Positions 12,801-38,845 are shown, counted from the stretch's first letter. The stretch: DNA of 64,000 nucleotides from Bursaphelenchus xylophilus (GCA_904066235.2 CAJFCV020000005.1:1240001-1304000); one strand, 5' to 3'. Translations and numbers: made by a program. Notes: generated from the letters alone by a model not told the origin.

Positions 12801-15800
12801 ACTCAAAAAAACCTCAAAATTTCGATTCAAAACAGAATGCCAAAACTCCGCGGGAAATTCAAAAATTCCAACTCCGAACCGTCCCAACTCTCTAAAAAAC
12901 GGATTGATTTTTGACGGGTGAAACTTTTTGCCCCCCAGAACCGTCATATTTATTTATTTTTGCGGTTATCAAAAAGATAAACTTGACAATGTTTGTCTAT
13001 TTGTTTATTGTTTGACAAGTGATAATTAAGCAAACATTGATAGGTAAAAGGAGAGGAAACTGATCGACATTTTGTTTCTTTCGGGTGGGTTGCGGAATGA
13101 GCATGATTTTTTGGGGATTTTTTTGAAAAACTTTTTTTGACTTGCGATGAAAAAAAATGTTTTCTGCCGGGTTTTTGGGAAATTTGTCGAAGAAAAAATC
13201 AATTTTTTAGTGAAAAAACTTTGTTTTTTGTGGAAATTTTAACAAGGAAAGTACTTTTATGGGGGCTCCTACTTTTTGACGGGACATATCTCAAAAAATC
13301 AGAAAAAATGTGGTGCAAGGATATATAAATCTTAGCTGCCCATTTTAGGTTTTTAGGGGTGAAAACTCAATCGGAAGTTGACTTAAAGTCCTATATGAAC
13401 CCCTTTTCGCTTAATTTTTCACAGGTTTACAATTTTTATTTTGGCTTAAAATGATGTTTATTGTGTTTCTAAGACGTAATAAATCAGTCTTGGCACAAAA
13501 ATTTATTTTTCCGACCTTCAACTTCAAAAAAAGTTGATTCGGCCCAAAAGGGAAATCGAACCCGTGCGGCGTCCTCCCTCTTGATTCCCAGACTACGGCA
13601 CTAACCACTCGGCCACATCGCTCTCTTCCGAAGGAAGAGACCGACTGCGCTTTTTAGCGTTTCGAATGCCTGCGCCTTTTGTAGGGAAATTAAGCCAGTT
13701 TTTGGGCATTTTCACCCCTAAAAACCCAAAATGGGCAGCTAAGATTTATATATCCTTGATCAGCACATTTTTTCTGATTTTTTGAGATATGTCCCGTCAA
13801 AAAGTAGGAGCCCCCATAAAAGTACTTTCCTTGTAAAAAAATTTGAAATTAAAAATTTTTTTTTAATTTTATAATCCATTTGCACTGTGCAGTCCATTTT
13901 TTCACTGCACAGTGCAGTTTTTTGCCGCTGCACTGTGCAGAAAAAAAATTTTTTTTTGCACAGTGCAAAATTTTTTTTTTGAACTTAAATTTTTTTTTTC
14001 GGCTTAAAATCTCGGTTATTTCTGCAAATCGCAGGCTAAAAATCTTGAATCTCCTTAAAAATTTTTATTTTTTTATTTTTTTTTTGAAATTTTTTGATTT
14101 TCAAAAAAAAAATTTGTTTTTGAAATTAAAAAAAATGTTTTAATTTTGATCCATTTGCACTGTGCAGTCCATTTTTTTCACTGCACAGTGCAGTTTTTTG
14201 CCGCTGCACTGTGCAGAAAAAAAATTTTTTTTGCACAGTGCAAATTTTTTTTTCGAAATTTTTCGGCTAAAAATCTCAAATATCCTCTCAAAAATTTATT
14301 TTATTATTTCTTTTGAGATTTTTTAATTTTCAAAAAAAAAATTTTTTTTTTCAATTCCCAATATTTTCAGCTCAAAATCCAAGGCCAGCCGGGCGGGAAC
14401 TTCGGAAATCAGAAGCCTCCCTACTCCTACATTTCCCTCATTTCCATGGCCATCCAAGAAAGCGAGACGAAGCGAATGACGCTCTCCGAAATCTACAACT
14501 TCATCACCAAGTACTTCCCCTACTACGCCAACCACAACAACAAGTGCTCGTGGCAGAACTCGATCCGGCATTCGCTCAGCTTCAACGACTGCTTCGTGAA
14601 GATCCCGCGCACGCCCGACAAGCCGGGCAAAGGCAGCTTCTGGACGCTGCACGCGCTGTGCGGCAACATGTTCGAGAACGGCTGCTTTCTGCGGCGCCAA
14701 AAACGATTCAAGCTGCCGAACAAGGAGAGGGATGGAAGACGACGAAAGGACCGGAAAAGCCAACAGGAAAGGAATATGTATCAGCCGGATGTGAAGCAGG
14801 AAAATGAGGATGAAGTGAAGATGGAGGAGATGATCAAGAGTGAGGAACAACAGCAGGAACAGATGGTCAGTCCGAAGCATGAGGTGAGAAAAATTGTAAA
14901 AAAAACTTTTTTAGTCAAAAAATAGAAAAAAAAAATTTTTTTAGTCATAAAATAAAAACAAATTTTTTAGTCATAAAATAAAAAAAAAATTTTTTTAGTC
15001 AAAAAAAAATTTTTTTAGTCAAAAAATAGAAAAAAATTTTTTGGTCAAAAAAAAAAATTTTCTGGTCAAAAAATAAAAAAAAAATTTTTTTAGTCATAAA
15101 AGTTTTCGCACAGTGCAGTTAAAAAAATACACTGCAAACACGTCAAAAAAACAAAAAAAAAAAAAAAATTATTTTTGCACTGTGCATCCCTAAAAACCAG
15201 ATTGAGTGAAATTTCTTTTCGCACGGTGCAAAACTCTTTGTCTCTTTTTGCTGCACAGTGCAGAAATTCAAAAAAAGAAACAAAAAAACGCACTGCACAG
15301 TGCAGACGATTAGGTTTTTTTTGCACTGTGCAAAAAGATGAGTTCTTTGTGCACTGTGCAAAAAATTCTCTTTTTTCTCTCTGCACAGTGCAAGAGAATC
15401 AAAAACAAGAAAAAAGAATCTGCACTGTGCAGTCTTCAGAATGGGACTGCACAGTGCAAATGGGTTAAAATTATCATCCACGGTGCGAACATGTTTTTTC
15501 AAAAAAAAATAAAAAATGAGATTTTTAGAAAAAAGATTTCCTCTGCACTGTGCGAAACTGAAAATTTCATTTTCGCACTGTGCCAAAAAAATCATCAGTT
15601 TTTTTGGGAATGCACAGTGCAATTATAATATTTTTGTCGTGTTCGCACAGTGCTGATTTTTTGTTGACTGCATTGTGCGGAAAAAAATAAAAAAAAAAAA
15701 AAAAAAAAAAATTGCAAAATTCAAAATTTTTTTTCTTAATTTTTTTGCAAATTGCACAAGCTCTTTCTAATCATCAATTTTTACCCTATTTTCCATTTCA

Positions 15801-16675
15801 GAACTCCCTGCAACAGCCCATTCCCACCTCCATCACACCCTCTATGCTCATCAACCAAGGAGGGCCTTCGCCCAGCTCCAACTCCACACACAACCAGTCG
15901 GAGAACCAGAACTCGTTCGAGATGTCCTCCAACTCGATCCCGATGAGCTCGCCGAACAACGAACAGACCACCGTCATCTCGTCGGTGGGGCAGTTCGCGA
16001 TGCCGACGTACCAGTACAACAATTTCTCGAACATCTACCCCAACTCGGTGGACTTCCAGACGCAGCAGGCGTTGCAGCAGGTGGTGGGCGGGCAGAGTTT
16101 TAGTGTGAATCAGCTGGTCGACTCGCCGCTCGACTACTACGGACAGTATGGGCTGTTGAGCAAGCCGGCCGCGAATTACGCGTATTCGCAACATACAGTT
16201 TATAAGTAGGTTGAATTTTAATTTATTTTAGTGTATACAAGTCAAGGAACTTATATATCTTATAAATCTCGATTTGTCCAGAAAATGTGTCACGATGACA
16301 CCTGTTTAAAATCTGTCAGTGAAATAAAAAATGGCTGTATATGACTGGGAATACTGCCTAGAGCACGCAAAAAAATAAAAAATCGTCGCTGCGATAAAAA
16401 TCCAGAAAATCCGTCATCCAAATTTCGCGATGAAAAAGTTGTAAGCCCAAATTTTTTTATGTACACTCTAGACAGTACTTCTAGCAACATAACGTCATTT
16501 TTTAAATCACTGACGCATTTTAAATAGGTGTCATCATGACACATTTTCTGGACAAACACTGATTTATAAGTTTCTCGACTTATGTACCTAAAATATTCGT
16601 TTTTTGTAGCTTTTTGAACATCTAATTACCTTGCTTTTCAGCTCCAACCATCCCGAATCCGAAGCCAACCTCTGA
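6855..16675 (+). CDS. pha-4: FoxA-class forkhead transcription factor (PHA-4 orthologue)
   Basis: FoxA-class winged-helix transcription factor, in nematodes the foregut selector that binds DNA in the nucleus. Coding exons: 6855-7004, 11720-12058, 14371-14883, 15802-16205 and 16642-16675. The first three end in phase 0, exon 4 ends after two bases of a codon, and the product is about 479 residues. The forkhead domain is at about residues 178-277: [15 protein letters not shown], recognition helix [15 protein letters not shown], and the FoxA signature [17 protein letters not shown]. The N-terminus is Asn/Ser/Tyr-rich, exon 2 ends in an acidic/Arg-rich stretch, and the C-terminal part is Gln/Ser/Pro/Tyr-rich, as in transactivation regions. 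The start follows an in-frame stop and an acceptor-like ATTCAG ending at 6842. Odd: two extra residues between helix 2 and helix 3, and two possible C-termini. Introns 1-3 (4.7, 2.3 and 0.9 kb) are full of repeats. FoxA identity is firm; orthology to pha-4 is inferred from it. Confidence 0.93.
7150..7530. repeat. GCACNGTGC palindrome cluster in pha-4 intron 1
   Basis: More than a dozen copies of TGCACTGTGCA or TGCACAGTGCA (a few GCACCGTGC) sit 25-40 bp apart between short A-rich spacers such as AAAAAAGGCTATTTTCAC. The cluster begins about 150 bp downstream of the exon 1 donor. Single sites recur near 7990, 8160 and 8330. Confidence 0.9.
12075..12735. repeat. Four ~160-bp tandem repeats in pha-4 intron 2
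   Basis: Each unit contains TTGGCCAAAAGTTATGGCC, then AGATTTTTAAAA, then AGTAAAAGTTACTATTTA, then CCTTAGGCT with small changes. Units begin near 12090, 12250, 12410 and 12570. The repeat starts 15-20 bases after the exon 2 donor. Confidence 0.8.
13243..13833. mobile_element. 591-bp foldback element in pha-4 intron 2
   Basis: Terminal inverted arms of about 126 bp, nearly identical, at 13243-13368 and 13708-13833. Both arm ends carry CAAGGAAAGTACTTTTATGG. The roughly 340-bp core contains a tRNA-like block on the minus strand with a GGGTTCGATTTCCC B-box-like sequence. No transposase is encoded, so it would be non-autonomous (MITE-like). No target-site duplication is clear. Confidence 0.88.
13548..13624 (-). 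pseudogene. tRNA-like sequence inside the foldback element
   Basis: On the minus strand, GTGGCCGAGTGGTTAGTGCC resembles the A box and D arm of a tRNA-Ser or tRNA-Leu, and CACGGGTTCGATTTCCC resembles a T arm/B box. I could not draw a sound anticodon stem or acceptor stem, so I call it a tRNA-derived relic, not a working gene. Confidence 0.5.
13860..14365. repeat. Duplicated ~277-bp block with GCACNGTGC sites
   Basis: Two tandem copies, about 13860-14140 and 14140-14365. Each holds the same five-site series of GCACTGTGC/GCACAGTGC palindromes (CATTTGCACTGTGCAGTCC, then CTGCACAGTGCAG, then CCGCTGCACTGTGCAG), followed by A/T-rich sequence with ATCTC and TTTTCAAAAAAAAAATTT. The second copy runs into the exon 3 acceptor. 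Confidence 0.85.
15100..15680. repeat. GCACNGTGC palindrome cluster in pha-4 intron 3
   Basis: About twenty GCACAGTGC/GCACTGTGC sites (some GCACGGTGC or with one mismatch) fill most of this short intron between the forkhead exon and exon 4. Spacers vary more than in the 39-42 kb array. Confidence 0.9.
16243..16577. mobile_element. Foldback/MITE-like element in the last pha-4 intron
   Basis: Two inverted arms of about 150 bp around a short centre near 16400. CCAGAAAATGTGTCACGATG in the left arm matches CATGACACATTTTCTGG in the right arm, and TCTTATAAATC is matched by GATTTATAAG at the outer ends. No coding capacity. It lies between the stop-or-donor at 16206 and the acceptor ending at 16641. 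Confidence 0.75.
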
Positions 16676-17604
16676 ATCCGCCGCTCCCAAACATCTACCG
16701 TAACCCCACATGTACATAGTCGTATTTGATAGCCAGTATTGTCGCTTGTGCCTTTTTTGTCATCGAATTCTCATCGATCCAACTGTTTTCGGTTAGCTTA
16801 CAGTCACCCATTCGAAGTTACAGTATGTCTCAGGTTACTGTAATTACAGTATCCGCAGGGCTACGGTAGTACAATATACTATGATTTTGATGTCCTAGTA
16901 GGTACTCACTGTATTTGCAGTAATTTTGATACATAAAAAACCTCGTTGGGTTACTGTAACTTCGTTATTTTTCGCTCCTCTTCCGACCGTCGCTTGGCAT
17001 AGTCTCTCCCGAACATAATTGTGATTCAACATCATCTTGTCTCTTGGCCTCAAAAAAAGATTTATTTTTCGTATTCTACCATTCGAAACACTTGTTATTC
17101 TTTCCTTGTTCATCATGTGCAATTTCAACGTCTTCATGCAATTTAATTTCACTTTACTACCGTTTTTGAAAGCAACGTATTTTATCAAAATATTAAAATT
17201 TAATAAAAAATAATATCAAGCATTGGCCACGTTTCAATTCTTGAAAGTTTTTGCTGGTGAGATATTCGACAATCTTTGCCGCCGAGAGAGAACGCAAAAT
17301 GTGGAGAGCGGTCAGAGAAAAACATCGGGTTTTGGCCATATCTTTGTCAGTTTTTCGCGGAAAAAACTGATTCTTTTGTGGAAATATTCCCCTCTACGAC
17401 AGAAAATAGGTCTAACACTTACCTTTTATGCCAAAGAAAAGGAATTTTTTTGTTTTTGTACGAATGGAAATTGCGCAGTGCAGAATTTTTCGATTCCGTT
17501 GAGAAAAGCGTGTGTCGCAGCGATATTGGAATTGCACGGTGCACCGTGCAATTCCACGATGCAAAAGATCAAATGACCCCGCAAAAGGGGCTTTTATACG
17601 ACAA

Positions 17605-18112
17605 AAAGTCTCACGAAGGACGGAAAGGTCCGCTAAGAAAAAGAAAAGAGGAGGGCGGGGAGAGGGGGAGGTTTTCGATGGCGCTGATTTCGAATATCGT
17701 ATCCATTTTTTCTGAATTTTACAATTTTGCTTAAGCCGTAGTGTTAATTAGTAATTTAAAAAAATTTTTTTTTGAGTAATGGATTTAGGAGTTTTCGGTG
17801 GTGCTGATTTTGAAAATTGTATCCATTTCCTCTGAATTCTTCCCTATCTTCCTCAATTCTTTAAAATAAATGTTTTAATTGGTAAAAACTTGGTCAAACT
17901 TATATATATGATATTGTAAGAAAACTTATGACGCTTTTTTCGTGTTTACAGCGAAAATGACACTACTGCTTAAGCAAAATTGTAAAATTCAGATAAAAAT
18001 TGACATGATTTTCGAAATCAGCGCCATCGAAAACCTCCCCTCCTCCCCGCCCTCCGCTTTCCTTTTTTTAGCGGACCTTTCCGCAGCGGACCTTTCCGTA
18101 CTCAATCAAAAA
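17605..18112. mobile_element. ~508-bp foldback element (GGAAAGGTCCGC family)
   Basis: The left arm starts CACGAAGGACGGAAAGGTCC and includes GGTTTTCGATGGCGCTGATT. The right arm is its inverted copy, ending in AGCGGACCTTTCCGTACTCA. Arms are about 160 bp with a diverged centre. A longer relative is at 51190-52285 in the syntaxin-5 intron. Confidence 0.82.
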
Positions 18113-18189
18113 GTCTACGCACTTTTGAAAAGTCGTAATAAAAAGTCTGGGAACTTTCTGCGGCTCCGCACCGTGCATCTCTTGTTTCA

Positions 18190-18490
18190 TCGTATAAAAT
18201 GGAGTTTAGTCAAATTTCTTAGAAACGTTTTTGCAACCGTAACACGTCACGTAGTGGCAATTTTTACGGGATATTCGGTCAGAGCGACATTTTATACGAT
18301 GAAGCTTGTCTAGACATGTTTCATCGTATAAAATTTCCGAAATATCCAAAACTATACTTTCCTGTAGATGCGGAGATGGTAAAGAATGCCGATTTGTTGG
18401 GCCGGCGACTCCAACCGACGACTGTTCCAGCTGCAGTGAAAACGCGATTTGTCGCGGTGGGAAACACCAATGCAAAATTGGAATTTTTAA
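18190..18490 (+). pseudogene. Duplicated, broken copy of a mec-9 EGF exon and its flank
   Basis: 18365-18485 closely matches the EGF exon of the downstream gene at 25693-25830. The shared stretch includes the preceding intron end (ATATCCAAAA, then a TAG acceptor) and TTTTATACGATGAA palindromes upstream. Compared with the intact exon it lacks 21 bases after the first TGC, and one cysteine codon of the CxC pair is changed to CAC (His). It keeps an open frame but has no donor or neighbouring exons. I read it as a segmental copy of that exon that has since decayed. Confidence 0.85.
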
Positions 18491-19068
18491 AATATTTTCT
18501 GTTTTTTTGTCAATTGCGACACTTGGTTTGGACAAAACTCAAAAATCGACAGTGAAATTTTTGTTCTTTTTCGGGTTGTCGTGTGGCGCAGCGACATTAT
18601 GCTCATTCTTTTCCAGACAGACTGATATAAAGTGCTTGGACATTTTGCCGCGGTCCGCACAACAGATGACCCTGTATTATAGTTGTATTGGCCCTTTGAA
18701 GGCGCTAGTATTTTGCTTACCCAGCCTTATTCGAAGATGCTTGCAGGTTCTGGCTACGAAAGATTTTCCAGGATTTATTCACCACTAATGCGGCAGTCAG
18801 CACTTCAACTGGCAGAACTCCGATGAAAAACCGCTAAATACGGCAGTGCGTTCTATTTAGATCGAACCAAAAAGCTTCACGAAATCCTCAACGAACGACA
18901 AGTACTGTCAGTATATGACATATGCGTGGGTATTGCAATGTGTGGCTATTAGATTTAAAATTGTCCATGTCACGATGAAAATGAAGGGCAATAAAACCAC
19001 AGATTTTTCTGATATGCACGTTTTTTGAGGGATTTGCTTTGCAGAAAAGATACGAAAACGTTTACTAC

Positions 19069-19428
19069 TGTCACGACTTCGCGTGCGAATTTGCATATTC
19101 CCACGGAATGACCGACAAATTGGTATAAAAGGAAGAGAAATCGCCAATTATTATGATTATTTTTGTGTTTTGTCTGTATTTCCCGGTTGTATGTTGATAT
19201 AAATTGTATTGTCTATTTGTCTATTTGATTGTTCTATGGTCAGCTCTGGTGAAGTTGGTTCCTCAAGTATTGTGAGTTCATTTGTGAAGTTGTTGCCTAG
19301 GGCATAATTAGTGTATTGTCGATTGTTTCTGTTGTCGTTGTATTCGCATAGGGCTTGGGATCAGAAATAGCAACTATAGATTAGGTACCCTTACTACTTG
19401 ACCCATACCAAGGTCTTGACACTACGGA
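19069..19428 (+). mobile_element. LTR-like sequence, plus orientation
   Basis: It begins TGTCACGACTTCGCGTGCG and contains GGTATAAAAGGAAGAGAAAT, a TATA box. It resembles the inverted LTR at 23464-23775 over the first 90 or so bases and more loosely afterwards. It ends near GGTCTTGACA, a weak match to the expected AAGTCGTGACA. No gag-pol open frame follows, so it is probably a solo or degraded LTR. Confidence 0.6.
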
Positions 19429-19509
19429 AAACTGTAAATTGTAAAAATAGAAAATTAACGCCAAAAAATTTCGAGTACTCTGAGTTTTAAAAGGTCCGAC
19501 AACATTAGT

Positions 19510-20110
19510 TTTCAGGGGATGACATTTTCATTATAACATTTTTACGTGAAAGACGGAAAAGAGCATTATTGAAGAAAATTTTGAAGGCATACTCCACAAA
19601 AAAGACAATCCCTGGCTTAATGAATCCATTTTTTTTCATCAATTTTTTTGGTTCCAACCAGAGATTGCCGCGGCTCCGGAGCCGGAAATTTTGGGTGCGG
19701 CTCCGGCTCCCGAGCCCAATTTCGGAGCCAGGCTTCTCAGCGTTCAGAAAAGCAAAAATTTCATAAACCAAATTGCTTGAAAAATACTGGAAAGGATGTG
19801 CTGCATACGAATTGGCTGCAAACACGTTGGGTATGATATCCGGCACTAATAACTTTTATTTTTGGTAAGATATATTTTTAAAAAAATTTTTGCACGGGAG
19901 CCGGGATTCGGAGCCGGAGACCTTTTTAAATGTTTTATGGGAGCCGGAGCCGAAATTTTGACCGTGGCAATCTCTGGTTCCAACACATAAAAGTGGTGAT
20001 TGTATAAATTAAAATGTTAATATTCAACCTCGTCAACAACACGCCTTCTTTCTAAAGCACACCCATAAAAGTATAAAAAGGAATGTTAAACGAAGCTCTC
20101 GCATCAGAAT
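19510..20110 (+). repeat. Duplicated promoter-like segment, copy A (interrupted)
   Basis: It matches 21105-21375 closely, sharing GACATTTTCATTATAACATT, AAAAGACAATCCCTGGCTTA and TTAATATTCAACCT. This copy is split by an insertion at 19656-19979. It ends in GTATAAAAAGGAATGTTAAA, a TATA-like box just upstream of the saposin-like start at 20115. Confidence 0.85.
19656..19979. mobile_element. 324-bp MITE with AACCAGAGATTGCC ends
   Basis: Terminal inverted repeats AACCAGAGATTGCCGCGG (19656-19673) and its complement CCGTGGCAATCTCTGGTT (19962-19979). The interior is rich in GGCTCCGGAGCCGG-type palindromes. The paralogous segment at 21105-21375 lacks it, which marks it as a recent insertion. Confidence 0.85.
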
Positions 20111-20114
20111 TGAA

Positions 20115-20291
20115 ATGTGGAAAATACCGATTGTCGTTATTTTTGCCTTGTTTTATACAGGTTTCTGTTCTCGGGACTGTAAAGATTGCGAAGGGTGTTT
20201 TGTCATAATGCGTTATGTAATGCCAATTATCAAACATCCTTTGACGGTGACTACGGAAGAGCTAACAAAGATCATTAATGTATGCTGGTTT
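20115..20291 (+). pseudogene. Saposin-like small secreted protein, 5' fragment
   Basis: The start codon follows a TATA-like GTATAAAAAGG by about 35 bases. The product opens with a good signal peptide (MWKIPIVVIFALFYTGFCS). A saposin-type first half follows: CKDCEGC, then a helical stretch, then TTEELTKIINVC. The second half, with the remaining cysteines, is missing. The frame runs on into a palindrome-repeat array and stops at 20411. Nematode saposin-like proteins (spp/caenopore type) are secreted, membrane-active antimicrobial proteins, but this fragment is too short to assign that role. It could be a true exon 1 whose later exons I cannot find (a possible donor is GTATGC at 20280), but truncation is more likely. 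Confidence 0.45.
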
Positions 20292-20329
20292 TGCTTTCTT
20301 TTCACTTACCTACATAGCGATGAGAATCG

Positions 20330-20695
20330 GGCATATAAAAACGTTTCTAGGGAATTTGGCGAAATTCCATTTTATACGATGAAACATGTCCAGACAAGTT
20401 TCATCGTATAGAATGTCACACTGAACGAATATCCCGTAAAAATTGTCACTGCGTGACGTGTCATGCTTATAAAAACGTTTCTAGGGAATTTGGCAAAAAT
20501 CCATTTTATACGATGAAACATGTCCAGACAAGTTTCATCGTATAAAATGTCACACTGACCGAATATCCCGTAAAAATTGTCACTGCGTGACGTGTCACGC
20601 TCATTAAAACGTCTATAGGGAATTTGGCGAAATTCCCTTTTATACGATGAAACATATCCAGACAAGTTTCATCGTATTATAAAATGTCACACAGA
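20330..20695. repeat. Tandem ~138-bp units built on the ATACGATGAAAC palindrome
   Basis: Three units. Each has TTTTATACGATGAAACATGT, then AAGTTTCATCGTATAAAATG (a hairpin), then GAATATCCCGTAAAAATTGT, CACTGCGTGACGTGTCA and AGGGAATTTGGCGAAATTCC. Further units lie at 21690-21860 and 25345-25665, and a partial one at 18190-18340. Confidence 0.9.
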
Positions 20696-21104
20696 ACGAA
20701 TTCAATCCCAATGCAGCCCTTCTTCGATAAAATCATGATTTTTTTAGGACGCATGTTCTTCTGCGCCGTTCCGCAGGTACCTTTGTCGATGCCTTGTTCA
20801 GCGAGTCGATGAGTTTCGCAAATTGTTAAATCAAAAAAAATATATTTTTGGCGCTTACATCTTGTGCCGGGATATTCACATGTGTGGATACTAGGCAAGC
20901 CAAAAGTCTTGACATGTTTCGTCAAGACTTTTTAGCCCACCTGGTCTGAGCCTGCAATTTTAATGTTTGAAATTTTCACACTCCGTAATAAACTTATTCT
21001 AAATATGAGGGAAAGGCCATATAACAGAGCCGAACTGGTCCAAAATACACTCAATCCTCTGTACAACGCATCGGAAGGGACCAAAAAAGGTGGTTTGTTG
21101 AACA

Positions 21105-21375
21105 AAAGTTCGAGAATGACATTTTCATTATGACATTTTTACGTGAAAGACGGAGAAGAGCTTTGTTGAAGAAAATTTTGAAGGCATACTCCACAAAAAA
21201 GACAATCCCTGGCTTAATCAATCCATTTTTTCTTCATCAATTTTTTTTTGTTTAAACACACAAAAATGGCGATTGTGTAAATTAAAACGTTAATATTCAA
21301 CCTGATCAACAACACTTTTCTTTTTAATCGCAAACCATTAAAAGTGTGAAAGGAATGTTAGACGAGGTTGTCTGT
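21105..21375 (+). repeat. Duplicated promoter-like segment, copy B (uninterrupted)
   Basis: Paralogue of 19510-20110 without the MITE. It preserves GACATTTTCATTATGACATT through GGAATGTTAGACGAGG, but no saposin-like frame follows. It is therefore a promoter-like remnant. Confidence 0.82.
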
Positions 21376-21470
21376 CTGGAGCTTTTCAATTCTGCCTTCC
21401 TTCCATAAAAAAACTCACATGAAGAATTCTTTAATTTACGCGAAGCTCAAAACACGCCAATTTGTTTTTT

Positions 21471-21608
21471 ATCAGTCTGTCGGGAAAATAATGTGGGTTT
21501 TGTCGACACAGATTTATTTGGCGCATTAAATATCCAGCCGCCACAAAGCGAGGATAGGCGATTCCAAAGCGCACCAAATCCACTCCACATTATTTTCCAG
21601 ACAGACAG
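21471..21608. mobile_element. ~138-bp MITE with CAGTCTGTCGGGAAAATAAT ends
   Basis: The left end ATCAGTCTGTCGGGAAAATA is inverted on the right as TTATTTTCCAGACAGAC. The inner sequence has a matching TTTGGCGC/GCGCACCAAAT pair. The same terminal motif defines the elements at 61611-61768 and 32019-32397. Confidence 0.75.
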
Positions 21609-21689
21609 ACAGAAAAGTAAATAAAAAAAAACTTCCTTTTTTGGTGGAAAAAAGTTGTAAAATACGGGTGTCTAGACGCGATGAAACAT

Positions 21690-21860
21690 GTCTAGACAAG
21701 TTTTATTGTATAAAACGTCACACTGAACGAATATCCCGTAAAAATTGTCACTGCGTGACGTGTCATGCTTATAAAAACGTCTGTAGGGAATTTGGCGAAA
21801 TTCCATTTTATACGATGAAACATGTCCAGACAAGTTTCATCGTATAAAATGTCACACTGG
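21690..21860. repeat. One unit of the ATACGATGAAAC palindrome repeat
   Basis: Single unit with flanking half-palindromes: GATGAAACATGTCTAGACAA, the GTGACGTGTCA segment, and a closing hairpin at about 21806-21852. It belongs to the family at 20330-20695. Confidence 0.85.
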
Positions 21861-22083
21861 CCGAATTCAATTCCGAAATTCTCGAAAAAAACGATCACAA
21901 TGGTATTTTTTCAAGAAGTGCTTTCATAGCAACGCTACAACGCAATCTTCAAGGAACTAGCGATTCCGCCTTCTCTCTATGTTGATGTTTATACAAATAG
22001 GCTTGGCATTTCATCTCCGATCCCTTCTTCAAGACAGTGCCGCGAAAAAAGATGTTCTAATCGCGCATCAACCGGGAATATCC

Positions 22084-22089
22084 ATGCAT
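22084..22089. promoter_or_regulatory. ATGCAT site upstream of the mec-9-like start
   Basis: AATATCCATGCATTTTTGAT lies about 110 bp before the first start codon. Touch-neuron genes in C. elegans are activated by UNC-86 and MEC-3 at composite POU/LIM-homeodomain sites containing ATGCAT. A six-base match can occur by chance, so this is only a candidate. Confidence 0.3.
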
Positions 22090-22194
22090 TTTTGATGCGG
22101 CGGATCTTCGTTTCGCCCCGAAAGTCATCAAAACCGCTTCCTGTTGAGGGTGGGAATTTGCGGCTGGCCAAGTTTGCAAGCCAGTAGGGGCAAA

Positions 22195-38751
<16,557 letters not shown>

Positions 38752-38845
38752 AATTTTTTAAAACTCATTTTTATTTTTTAAATTTTTTTTGGGATTTTTT
38801 ACAAGTGCTTTGTCCATTTTTCAAGATGATTTTGCCATATTTTTT

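Larger units (their letters stand above)
16676..22194. other. Repeat-rich intergenic region between pha-4 and mec-9
   Basis: No complete gene is supported here. The stretch holds foldback, LTR, MITE and palindrome repeats, a duplicated EGF exon and a saposin-like 5' fragment, each listed separately. About 17245-17430 carries a dispersed repeat (GCCGCCGAGAGAGAACGC, GTGGAGAGCGGTCAGAGA) also seen, diverged, near 24.4-24.6, 35.1-35.3, 38.95 and 62.6-62.9 kb. Parts of 16680-17220 and 18490-19060 show nothing I recognise. Confidence 0.6.

Noticed and set aside
20677..20925. Minus-strand 82-codon frame with several cysteines
   Set aside because: I considered it as the missing half of the saposin-like gene, but it is on the opposite strand and the cysteine spacing does not fit.
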